Below, piece after piece: positions 8,197 through 18,600 of a DNA stretch of 23,319 nt (position 1 is the stretch's first letter; each line of letters starts with the position of its first letter). The translations under genes and the position numbers were made by a program. The notes beneath the pieces are model-generated. The model saw only the letters and a list, made by a program, of their open reading frames with translations, was not told where the DNA came from and did no database searches. The stretch spans positions 1 to 23,319 of the forward strand of contig RXOD01004372.1 in the NCBI GenBank assembly GCA_005223375.1, in the 5' to 3' direction. Source of the DNA: Amoebophrya sp. AT5.2. Taxonomy: Eukaryota > Sar > Dinophyceae > Syndiniales > Amoebophryaceae.

Positions 8197-10200
8197 TCAG
8201 TTTTCTCGCCCACTGATGAGGGCCATTGGGTACACCGCGCCGCCATTGCGGATGTAGTTCGCCCAGAAAATGGGTTCCGACCCGCGGTACGGCAGTTTCT
8301 CCAGTTCAGGGTCATCCAGCCGTATCCAGCACGCGCCGGCGCTCTCGTAATCCGGGATCGTTTTCGGCACCCGGCTTCGTCCGGCCTTCGGGCGCGCGAA
8401 GAAGATCACACGAAGCCGCACACTGCTTCGGTAGCGCGGTTGCGACGTACTAGATGCAGATGCTGCCTCGGCACTAGTTGTACCCGCTGCGGCGCTTCCT
8501 TGATGCGTTGATGTTTCACGATCAATTCTAGCATTTGATGTGTTTCCGTCGTTTCCACCACAGCGCCCAGAAGTAGCGGTACTGCCACCTCCTCCCGGTA
8601 GGGACCCGACGGAGGGCGAAGGGCTGTTCCGGTACTGCACCTGCAGAACGCCGACGAGCTCGATCGCGACTCCCGCCTCCTCTTCGCACTCACGGATCGC
8701 GGCACTTTCGAGCGACTCCCCCGCATCCACCCGCCCCCCCGGCAGCCAGTACCCGCTGCTCGCAAACTCTTGCACCAACAGCAGCTTCCCCGATGTGCTC
8801 GGTGGAGTCGGAGTGGAGGTGGACGCTGATGCTGGCGTGCAGGATGAGGATGATGTTGGCCACGCCGCTGCGCCACGTTGATCTTGGTCTTTCGTCCCAT
8901 CCCCAGGACCTTGGGGACCTCCTACTTCACAACAATCGGATCCGGGATCGATGCAGACGACCAGCGCGAAGGCGTTCAGGCTCGGCGGCCGCTGCGAGGT
9001 GGTGTACTCGGAGAGAAAGCGCAACTGATGCTCTCCGGCGCGTGTGGGGTCACAGGGCCCGTGTGCGTTGCGGATGTGGTACTGCAAATTTTCCTCTCGA
9101 TGCACGCGCTGTCCCTTCGAGAGGCAGACAGGACAGGTCATCTTCAGAGGCCGAATGGGAGTTCCTCCTGTGGCAGTGATCCCAACACTCCGCTGCTCCA
9201 CCCCGGGACTCGACGACGGCGACGACCGGGATATGTCGGCACCCATATCTCGATCTTCGCCGCCAGGGGTTTGCACTGGCTGCGGCCGAAAGTTGATGTG
9301 ATACAGCGGCGAGTGTAACCACAGTGCGTCCTCAGTCAGATTCTCCATCCCGCAGAAGGGGCACGAAAAGAGTTCCGGTCTGCGGTACGGCTTCGCCAGA
9401 GATCTTGACACGAAATCACTCCTCTCGACACACCTAATATTGTCACCAGTCCTGCTTCCCGGGGGCCCCGGAACGCGCCCCAACCGCGGCGACGAGTCAA
9501 CGTCCATAGCCTGTGCGCGGCTGTCTCCTTCTACGCTCTTTCCTGCTGTGCCACAACTCTTCCAGAACGCCTCTAGCACTGTCGACCTCGCACCCTCGGG
9601 TCTAAATGAGTTCGAAGATGTTCCGTCGGAGGACGCCACCTGCCGCTGGTCCTCTTTTTCCGCACTTTTTCCAGCAGCACCCGACCCCACTTCTCGCAAC
9701 ACGTCTCCCAGCGTGGGCAGCGTGCTTAGACTGCTATCTTTCACGCTCGGATCGGCTACCAGTGTCCCCGTCAGCTTGATCCACGCGACTTTCACCAGCA
9801 CGCGCCGCAGTGCACCCAGGTCGTGCGTGACCATGTTGGCTCCGTTCACGCACAGGTGCCACCTGATGGCCGCGTCCGCCGTCGCCGAAAACGACCACAC
9901 GACCAGAAATGACCGCTTCCCGTGGCAAGCCTGCACCGCCTGCAGGAGCTGGTTCCCGTTCATGGCACTTCCCTGCGACTCGCGCCCGAGCTTGGTTATC
10001 ACCACATCGAAGAAACACCGCTCATTAATATTTTTATCGGGTGCGGGAAGCTGATGTTGTGTCTTCGCGAAATATCTCCGCACGGCGTCGTCCGTAGACG
10101 TGCAGTGCGTGATTTGAAATCCGCGCTCAGCCAGCATGCGGAAAAGGTCGGGGATCTTCGCATCCGCATCCACGCTGCAGACGACTAGAGCACGAAGCAT
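8197..10200 (-). CDS. Receiver-like / tandem C2H2 zinc finger / Nudix hydrolase fusion
   Basis: Single exon of 667 residues. I chose the ATG at 10200 (MLRALVVCSV) because it begins the first domain directly; the frame is open upstream but without similarity. Residues 1-140 resemble a degenerate response-regulator receiver fold: a hydrophobic strand RALVVCSVD, a helix, FFDVVITKLG (the usual phospho-Asp strand) and SFLVVWSFSATAD. The expected phospho-acceptor context is weak. Two zinc-binding motifs follow: C280-x2-C283...H296-x4-H301, and C356-x2-C359...H375-x4-H380. The Nudix domain starts near 410 (FALVVCIDPG), with the complete Nudix box at 489-511: GRVDAGESLESA followed by AIRECEEEAGV, fitting Gx5Ex7REUxEExGU except that Cys takes the hydrophobic U position. 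The catalytic Glu residues are all present, so an active diphosphate hydrolase is expected. Ser/Thr-rich insertions lie at 440-470 and 525-580 inside the Nudix region. The substrate is unknown; the zinc fingers suggest nucleic acid or protein binding. Confidence 0.8.
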   Translation of the reverse strand: MLRALVVCSVDADAKIPDLFRMLAERGFQITHCTSTDDAVRRYFAKTQHQLPAPDKNINERCFFDVVITKLGRESQGSAMNGNQLLQAVQACHGKRSFLVVWSFSATADAAIRWHLCVNGANMVTHDLGALRRVLVKVAWIKLTGTLVADPSVKDSSLSTLPTLGDVLREVGSGAAGKSAEKEDQRQVASSDGTSSNSFRPEGARSTVLEAFWKSCGTAGKSVEGDSRAQAMDVDSSPRLGRVPGPPGSRTGDNIRCVERSDFVSRSLAKPYRRPELFSCPFCGMENLTEDALWLHSPLYHINFRPQPVQTPGGEDRDMGADISRSSPSSSPGVEQRSVGITATGGTPIRPLKMTCPVCLSKGQRVHREENLQYHIRNAHGPCDPTRAGEHQLRFLSEYTTSQRPPSLNAFALVVCIDPGSDCCEVGGPQGPGDGTKDQDQRGAAAWPTSSSSCTPASASTSTPTPPSTSGKLLLVQEFASSGYWLPGGRVDAGESLESAAIRECEEEAGVAIELVGVLQVQYRNSPSPSVGSLPGGGGSTATSGRCGGNDGNTSNARIDRETSTHQGSAAAGTTSAEAASASSTSQPRYRSSVRLRVIFFARPKAGRSRVPKTIPDYESAGACWIRLDDPELEKLPYRGSEPIFWANYIRNGGAVYPMALISGREN

Positions 10201-11290
10201 CCACGATGTTTTGTGTGGTAAACGCGCAGAGCAGGTATTCCTACTTTGATTTGAACCAATGAGACGGCTCCGACTCGTGAGTACACACAAGGAGTTCAGC
10301 TAAAGTCAACAGAAGCCAGCGCGTGCGAGTTAGACCTTGAGGTGTTTACTTTGTTGTATGACTCGCTGATTGCACAACAATAAGAGATTGAGATGCCCGT
10401 ATGTCGATATTTACAGCTCACATCCAGCCCCATCTTTGAGTTGTACGTCTCACGCGGGATCTTCGCTCTTCTCGTATCCTCCATTTGTCCTTCAAACTCC
10501 CGTATTATAGCTGGTTATTTGTTTAGTACGATCTGCTGATGAGGAGGCCCCTTACCGGACTGAAGCAGTAAACCGTTGATCGAGATCGGATCGTTACGTC
10601 TGCGCCGCACAAGCGGCCGCAAGCGTATGCGCTACGCGTTCCGCGCGCAGAACGGTCCTCAGCAGAGATCGGAGTCTTTTCTCACAAGACGACCATGGAC
10701 AACAGGATCGAGCACTACTGCTGAGGCGGAAGACAATAGCGGGAGAGTGCCGGATCGAACGCATGTTGATGTTCCGCACGTTTCCTCGCAATCTCCCGTG
10801 CATTCGACGCACGTGCGAAGAGGTGTCAGGTTTTTTGGTAGGTAGCAGCAGTCAAACTCAAAGCGAAAGAAAATTGGATCCCTCAGAAGTCCCCAGAAGT
10901 GTCAAGTGCAATCCAATGGTGTATTCGTCACGAGCTTCTCCAGAGCGTCAGCTCTCCAATAGTCATTGTCCTATCTGCGGATCGCTCTCGTCACTCAGGC
11001 TCAGCCTCAGTTCCTCGAAGATCTAAATTCCCTGACTACGGTCTGAAACTACATTCTTCAGGACATCAAGGCTCGTCACGAACTACTTTTCTATCGCAAA
11101 TAGGTTCATCTCAAACAGTAGAATGTCGAAAGGAATGATCGATCGCTTTCGCTTCTCGGTCCCTTACCAGAAATCGATCTCGCCCAATCGCTCTCGATCT
11201 CGCCTTCTCGCCAATCGATCCATCGCCAATCGCCGTCTCCACCCCAACATGATCTTCAACCCAAATAGACGTAAGTAAACCGGTCTCGGC
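10201..11290. other. Intergenic, about 1.1 kb, between RPL26 and the Nudix fusion
   Basis: Open frames of up to about 90 codons occur on both strands, but none has recognisable content. A stretch at about 11170-11245 on the plus strand is a degenerate repeat of ATCGATCTCGCC/CCAATCG-like units. No RNA gene was recognised. This is the 3' region of RPL26 and the upstream region of the Nudix-fusion gene. Confidence 0.45.
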
Positions 11291-11665
11291 TTACTTGCGC
11301 GCCTTGCGCTCCAGCAGGGCCTTGCGGTCCTTGTCCATCTTGATTTTGGTGATCACCACCTTGCTCGGGCGGATGGGCAGCATGACGTTCTGGTTGTTGG
11401 CCTTGTCCCGCATCACGCGCTCGATGTGGACGATCCACTTCTTGCGGAAGACCCCGGTGACCTTGCCCTCGCGAGCATTCGAACCCCCGCGCTTAATGAT
11501 CACCTCGTCCTCCTTGCGGATGGGCAGGGAGCGCACCTTGTACTTCTCCTGCAGCTCCTTGGACAAAGGCGCGGACATCATGATGCGACGCTGGTGCGAA
11601 GGCGCGTTGAAGTGCGCCTTGCGGCACTTGCGCCGCGAAGAGGAGACGCTGGTGGAGAATTTCAT
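11291..11665 (-). CDS. RPL26: 60S ribosomal protein L26 (uL24)
   Basis: 124 codons, ATG at 11665, TAA stop, no intron in the coding region. The protein starts [20 protein letters not shown], with the family's conserved [24 protein letters not shown], a KOW-type core at about 48-80 ([32 protein letters not shown]) and [20 protein letters not shown] near the end. It binds 25S/28S rRNA near the polypeptide exit tunnel. At 124 residues it is shorter than the animal protein (about 145) because the basic tail is reduced to ERKARK. The TAA here acts as a true stop, which matters because apparent in-frame TAA codons in the 12656-18713 gene mark introns, not a changed genetic code. Confidence 0.95.
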   Translation of the reverse strand: MKFSTSVSSSRRKCRKAHFNAPSHQRRIMMSAPLSKELQEKYKVRSLPIRKEDEVIIKRGGSNAREGKVTGVFRKKWIVHIERVMRDKANNQNVMLPIRPSKVVITKIKMDKDRKALLERKARK

Positions 11666-12655
11666 CCTTCGATGGTTTGAATCGGTTGGAGGAAGTGGAG
11701 TTCTACTGCTGCTGTAGACCTACTGCTCCTCGAAGCCCCTGGATTTGAATAAGAAAAAGTGGTAGGTGAGCGGATTAGATGTGGGTGAGCTTGGTTTCGC
11801 AAATTTAGGACCGAGCATGTACTTCGGCTTGCCATGATTTTAGCCTATCTCTTAACGATTTGGAGTCACGAATGCGGATCACGGATTTGGTACAGCGCGA
11901 TTTCACCGAGGACATTTAGATCGTTCGAAAAGGTGTAAGAACTCAGAGTCAGGATTTAGATCCTCACGAGGGATCGGGTAGCTTATTTCAAGATCGGGAC
12001 GTTTTGTTAAGGCAAGACCGAAAATGTTTACGAAATAATGCACGACCTCAGGCACGAAAACTGTGATTTAGATCCGGAAGACATGTGAGCTTACTGATCT
12101 GGTTCTGGACCCTCACGCAGAGTCGATGAGACTAGCTCTGGTACGCAACTTATCCCCAGCGAACCGGCAAGAATCGGTCCGACAATAGGACGCGCGTCGT
12201 CGACATCGACTCGCGAAAATAAAGATTTAGATTTTTTACATCTGACGCGTCGCAGTGCAGCTGCTTTGTCTTTTGTGCGTAAGAAACGGAAAGCAGCCCG
12301 CCGCAATCGACCCCGGTGGAGAGCGCGCCACTCGTGTCAGACTTGCGCCATGGCATCTGTATTCAATGCCGCTGGCTCGCTCCAGGACCAGCGTGTCGTG
12401 GGCGCAGAAAAGATAAAGAATAGCATACAAAATTAGATAGGTGAGAACACTGTTCTACGGTTCCTACAGGTAGTTGTGCATTCACTGTGATAGTGTTTAG
12501 TGTGTCCATTTCCATGAACCCCCGTTGTGCGGGACGGGTAGCAATGGCCGTCCGGCGTGAAGACACGACAGCCGTGGCGGATCGCCCGCACGGCCCCCTT
12601 ACTAAAATTGTTGTGACAACTTCCGAAACGCTAAATGCCCCCTAAAAAATTCGTC
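11666..12655. other. Intergenic, about 1 kb, upstream of RPL26
   Basis: No coding frame with recognisable content. The tetra- to octamer GATTTAGAT(CC) recurs several times between about 11900 and 12240, so this may be a low-complexity promoter-proximal region. A GC-rich segment at about 12520-12600, just 3' of the glycosyltransferase-like gene, contains self-complementary CCGTTGTGCGGG/CCCGCACGG words and could fold. No tRNA, snRNA or spliced-leader sequence was recognised. Confidence 0.4.
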
Positions 12656-15600
12656 TCACATGTTCCTCGTCCCCCTGAATTCGCGGTCCCTCTTCGTCAG
12701 AATCTCTTTGTCGTCCCGGCCGTCCGCCGCGGCGATGTACGAATCGTGCGTCGCCGTTTCGCCCCGCGCGAAGCGCGTTGCGGCGTCCATGTACTTCGCC
12801 AGGTTGCGGCCCGTGAGGAAGTACGCGTCGCGCGTGCTTTGCGGGAAGCTCACCTGCCCGTACTTCTTGAACACCAGCGAGAAGACGCTCTGGTCGTCGT
12901 TGTGGTTCTTGAACGCGGGGTAGTTCGGGAACCCCAGGACGTTGGGCTCCTCGGTCAAAATCCGCTCGTCCTCGGCGTACCGGAGCCACTCCTCCATAAT
13001 CAGCAGCGACAGCGGCGTCTTGCGCACCAGAATCACGCCCGACGCGATCTGGGACATCTCGGCGACGGTCGCGTAGTCGAGGTTGGTCAAAATGAAAGCG
13101 TCCCGCTTGGTGAAGTCCGCCTCCATCATCGGGGTCTGGGTGGCGGCGACGTCCGCACCCCGCAAATACCGAGCGATCAAAGGCCGCACGTCCGTGAGGA
13201 AAGAAATGCCTGCAAGCGAATGGGAATGCTGGAAATGTGAAATCGCCTGCTACTCGTATTCATTGTGCGGGACGAAAATACTTCACCCTAGAACCGAAAG
13301 GCGAAAGCAAGTATCGTACCCCCCCGTCGATCTCGAAGATGTTTCTAGCACAAAAAATGAAATTTATCAATTTACCTGCGTCCGTGTACACGAGGACGTC
13401 GCCCCAGCCCATTTTCTCCCGCAGCATTTTTAATATTACTTCCGGTTTCCACACGTAGTATCCTACTTTTCCCGTCGGCGTTTTGTAGTGCGTCAGTTCT
13501 GCTGTTCTTTCGTATTTCAGCAGCTTCTCGTTTTTCTCGCGAAATTCCGCGCTTAAATCCTCCATCCTCAATTGGTAGCTGACGTCCACTTTCCCTTTTT
13601 TTACTGCTGATTCTGCGGAGTGCTTCGCGTCGCCGTAGCAGCAGTCGGTGGCGAAGTTTACGTGGAGGATTTTTTCGTTCGACAGCAGGTTGAACCCCTG
13701 CGGAATAAAACTCACTTCCTGCTCTTCGTCGGGGTCGGAATCGGCCTGCACTGTACTTGCCGGTTCGCCCGGGTCGCTCGGCCGCAGCAAATACTTGGCC
13801 CAGAGTGGCTGATCGGACGAGAGAAACTTGGTGCAATGAAAGAATAACATTTTGATTCATTGATGCCACTGCCGGGATTATTTCCAAGCATAAAAAAATA
13901 ATTTACCTTGTCGCCCAGCAGGTAGTTCAGCGGATCCTGCAGTCCGTCTGCGTCTCCCGGCAGTCCGGACAGGCCTCGCTCCCCGCCCTTTTCCCCGCCC
14001 GTATTCGCGATTTTTTCGATTTTGAAGTCTTTCCTCTTCAGCACCCTCGTGGCCCCTTCACCACTACCGCCTTTCACCGCCTCCACGTCGGCCTCCACGC
14101 CGTCCCGTTCCTGGCTGGTGATCAGCGGCGTACCGTCCCGGATGAAGCACTCTTCCTCCTGCCCCGGCAGCGCGGAGATGCCCCGCTCCCGCACCTTGCA
14201 GGTGACTCCGCCACAGATGTCGGCGCCTAGCTGCAGACAGAGGTTCTGTGCGTGCGAAAGTCCCGTGAACGTGTAGTCCTGCAGCTCCACCACGCCGCCC
14301 GCCAGTCGAAAACCGGGGTACATCCGCCAGCTTCCGGTCTGCTGCTCCGGGGGCAGTGGGTTCGCGTTGGGGGTGGGGGGCTTCAGCCGGTTCAGCGTGA
14401 GGGTGAAGTTCCCGGGCAACAGCAAAAACTCGTGCTGCGCCATTGAAGCTGGAGAAGAACTCCCCGAGCTAGAGGGTGCAGTTGTACTAGATGAAGTACT
14501 CATGCTACCGGGGGTCGTTGCCGCCGTCGCGGACTGCGGCAGGAGGTAGGCCCCCCAGGTCTTGCGCCGTGGGGACACGGACGTGCGGGCGACGCGAATC
14601 GGGTGGTTCGCGGCGGGGCCAATGGTGCCGGAATAGAGTACGTCGAAGATGCGCTGCCGCTCGTGGTCGCTGATCAGCTTCTGGATGTCGAAGAAAATCA
14701 TGCCGTCGTGCACCTCCTGCCGCGTGTTGCTCGTCGGGAACAGAGTTTGGGGGTTCCCAAACCACCCGTCAGTGGACACGAACTTCGACTCGGTCTCGTA
14801 AAAGTGCACGAAGAACAGGTGGTAGTGCAGGAAATTGTCCTCCGCGAACGACACGGTGGGGACCTACAATGAATCAATTGTTCTTCGCCGGTCGCGACGA
14901 GTGTATTTATCCTTATCGTCATAGCAGGTAAGCAAATACCCGATCCGTGATATGCGGCCCGAACACGAGTCTGTCCAGCGCCCTCGGCAGGTAGGTGAAG
15001 GGGAAGAAGTAGACCAGCGACAGCAGGTCCGTCAAAAACAGCAGTCCCCTCGCTTAGAGGTTGAAAAAATCCAGGTCGTGCTTCAGGTTCAGGTTTAGCC
15101 GATATCAGAACCCCCTCCTCGGATCACTTATGCCCGTCGCCCAGCGATAGCCGGCTGCTAAGGCTCCATCACGCCGCACTTGGTCCCGTTGCGAATAAGT
15201 AAACCGACACCAATACAATAGCAGGGCGCTGCTCACTGGCACTGCCTTCCTATGTCTGTGCGGTGTGCTTGGCGATGGGAACCACACCGAAGAAGCCGCA
15301 GCCTCCTCGGCGGGGGCCATACCCTACGATTGCGCTAGACTCAGATCTAAACCTCAACCCTGTTGGTGTTGATCCCCCATGATCCCAGCTGAAGGGGAGA
15401 GCTACACCTACAGCAAGGAGAAGCACTCTCAGCAAACCTAACCCTGGGCCTGAATCTGAATTTATCCAACCCTTAACTCGCGCTGCCCTTCACCGCGAGC
15501 AGCTCGGTGGCGCGCGTCTTGTGCTGGTTGAAGAATTCTGTTTCCACGTTCACGTCCTTCACCCACAGATGTGGAAAAGGGTTCCGCACCCAGAAGTGCG

Positions 15601-18600
15601 AGATGCTCACGTAGCCCATGTCGTACCCGGCCAGTACACCGATGCGCATGTAGCCGAGCACGGAGAGGAACACGGAGCTGTCGGACAGCTTCGGAAGGCA
15701 CATGTGTTAGAGGTTCGAAAAACTCTAGGCAGGGTCTAAGGCAGGCGTCGTCACAGACGCTCCCACTTCTGTCTCCGTCGGTACCCTTTCGAAGGGGTGC
15801 CGCGGCGAACACTAGCAGGCAGTAGGTGGGCGACCCTACAGAAAGAGACCCCGAAAACAGGGCGACGGGCTGGCACTTCAAGAGAGCGAACTCCTACAGA
15901 TATGACTGGTCGCAACCTGTGACAAATCTCAAGGCTGGCTCCGTCACTAACCCCTCTAGGTAACCCCTTTGAAGGGGTCTCTGACTAATCCCAGCCACCC
16001 TCTCACCTTTCCGGGGATCCTTACCACTGTCCACGCCGAAGCCTGCCTTGGGGCTCGCATTGAGTTTTTTGAAGGCTTAAATGTACTTCTCCAGCGAGTG
16101 ATCCAGCTTGGACAGCTGCCCCGAGGCCACCGACTTGCACTGGAGGTCCAGGTGCGTGTTTTGCAGCACGATCCCGATCCCGCCCTGCTTCATGGAGTAC
16201 TTGGCCCGGCGGAGCCAGTTCTTCAGCCAGATATTACTGTGGGAGTCCACGGACGTGAGCAGGATGCGGTTGTTGCGCACAATCTTCGAGAGCCGCCAGT
16301 AGATCTCGTTGTTGTCCTCGCGCGTCCGCGGCTTCTGTTGCAGCGCGGAGAGCCGCTGCACCAGGTCGCGGTCCTCTGCATCTCGCTCCCCCTCCGGCAC
16401 GTTGGACGGGTGCTTGGGATGCTTCACGTCGATCGCCTCGTAGTCGTAGCTACCGCTACTACTGCCGCGGGCCTGCTGCTCCTTCTCGTCGAGAAACTCG
16501 ACCTCGTCCGCGTCGCCGGAAGCTTGCTGGCCACCTGATGTGCCGTCACTGTCGGACGACCCTTCGTCTGCGTCGGAGGCATCGGCTCCGGGGTCACCCG
16601 CCTTCGAGGACCCTCCCCCCGTGGTCTCTAGAGGACGTTCGATGGGCATGACGTCGCTGTCTCGTGGCGCGACCTCGGTGCCCTCGTTCTGGTAGTCCGC
16701 ACGACTCACCGCCTCCATCGGCATCGGCTTCTTGATCAGCTTGATGTGCTTGGCCTTTTTCGCCGCAAAGTCCTCCGCGTCCTTGTCGAGGCCGAAATTA
16801 CACAAGGACGCGGATGACTTCGCGGCGAAAAACCTGTTTTTTCTGCAATGGCATTCATTCTAGGAAAAAGCTGCCCCAAGCGAGACGTAAAATTTACGAG
16901 ACAGGAAGTACGAGACGAAAGCGAAGCAGGAAGTACGAGACCGCAAATAGCAAGGACATACACTGGCCACGAGATGAACCCCATGCAGACATCGTCGACA
17001 TCCGATTTACTTACTATCAGAAGGAACTGCAGAAATAAAGAGTAGAGTAGTTACGTAGCTACAACCATCCCACCCCCAGCAGAGCAATGTCTCGCTGGCT
17101 CCTGGATGTGGATGCAAACAGGTTTTATATCAATGGTCCCACGACCCTGCTTAACGAAGTCCCCCACCGCCCAGTCCCAGGGGTTTTTGCTCTGCATGTA
17201 CCCTGGCGGCTGGTCCAGGTCTTCCGTCAGCGCTTGCTCCGGCAGGTCCAGCTTTTGCTTCTTCAGCTCCGACAGCACGTGCACCAGTCCGAAGAGCCGC
17301 CACCTCGAGTAGAGCAGCTGATGCTTCCGGTTCCAGATCTGCTCGATGGTCTGAAACCCGCGCTCCAGCATGCGGTACACGTCGCCGTCCGAAAGCAACA
17401 TCGCGAACATGCGCAGAGCGTTCGCAGACAACACCCCGAATTCGCACCGGTTCACCTCCTGCCCCACGTGCACAGAAAGCGCCGAAGAAGAAGGGCTGCT
17501 GCTGCCGTCACCAGAAGAGCCAGCTCCTTCCAGCGAGATCACCGCGTCCGACTGCGACTTGAAAACAATCCCATCCGCGTGCGCGACCGCCCACCCGAGA
17601 TTCGCGCGCGCGCCCCCTCCGCCGCCCCCGGACGCTTTGCCTGCTGATGAAGCTGCAGTCGTTCCTCGCCTTGAGGGGTTTGCCAGCAGCCAGTCGTAGG
17701 CCTCGTCGACGCCGTCGGCCAGGGCGCCCCGGAACTGGTTCCAGTCTAGGCTCGGGTGCGCCGCGTTGATGCAGTCGTCCCCGTTGTCGTCCTCCAGACC
17801 GCCGTCCCTCCAGATTTTCTGCTGCTCCATGTCCAGCAGCTTCAGCACCGGCCACCGCATTAGAAAGGTCCAAGATGCTACCACCAGAACCAGATGGTCT
17901 CAAATATTAAATACAGCCAAAATACAGCCCAAATACGACCGATGACAGCGGAACGCAATCAGAAGCACTGCGCCGCCCACGCATGGATCTACAGTCCGAA
18001 GAGCCACGCCGAGCAGGAACAAAGAAAAGTCCAGAACGCCCCCAAGTGCTGCCCCAAACAAGCTGCGCCAACTAGTATGTACATGTAGGCAGCTGTAACT
18101 GTAAGTAAAGCTGCAACTAGGCCTAGGACTTTCCTGACAAGCAAAAAACTGCTGCTCCATGTCCAGCAGCTTGAGCACCGGCCTTGCTGTTAGCATCCGT
18201 GGCTCTTTCTAACCGCGAGCTCATCAGCAGGTAGAAGTCCACGGGGATGTGGTAAAAGCAGTCCCGAACCGCCATGTCCTCCGACCCGACGCAGGCGACC
18301 AGCTTGCCCAACGGGCAGCCGGGAATCTGCAGCGCGTACCGGGAGACGTGGAAGTCGGGAGCCTCGTTCTTCGTCACCGCCTCCGCTATCAGATTCTGGT
18401 ACTTCTGCCAGAACGGGTCCTCGCGCACGCAGTCCGGGTCGTAAAACGCGTTCGAAATCCCGTTTGCGTTTCTTGTGAAGAGACACGAAAGCGTCGCGAA
18501 GAAGGTAATCACGCCGGGCACGGGTCTTCGCGTTCGACGAAGTGTGTCAGTTTTTATTTTGACAGCTCTGGATTGCCTTTGCCTCCTCCCGCTTCCTGCA

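Noticed and set aside
10201..10290. N-terminal extension of the Nudix fusion to 10290
   Set aside because: The first in-frame ATG is at 10200, where the receiver-like domain begins; the upstream frame shows no domain content.
12520..12600. Structured RNA gene in the GC-rich segment
   Set aside because: Some self-complementary words occur, but they match no RNA family I recognise and could be chance in GC-rich DNA.
15462..15881. Separate gene ending at the TAA near 15473
   Set aside because: The downstream exon continues in frame after removal of introner 2 with an exact 5-bp duplication, so one fused gene is more likely than two.
15054..16080. In-frame TAA codons read as amino acids (variant genetic code) in the glycosyltransferase-like gene
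   Set aside because: RPL26 ends at TAA in the expected place, and each in-frame TAA coincides with the first bases of an element that has inverted-repeat ends and flanking duplications. Excision explains them better.
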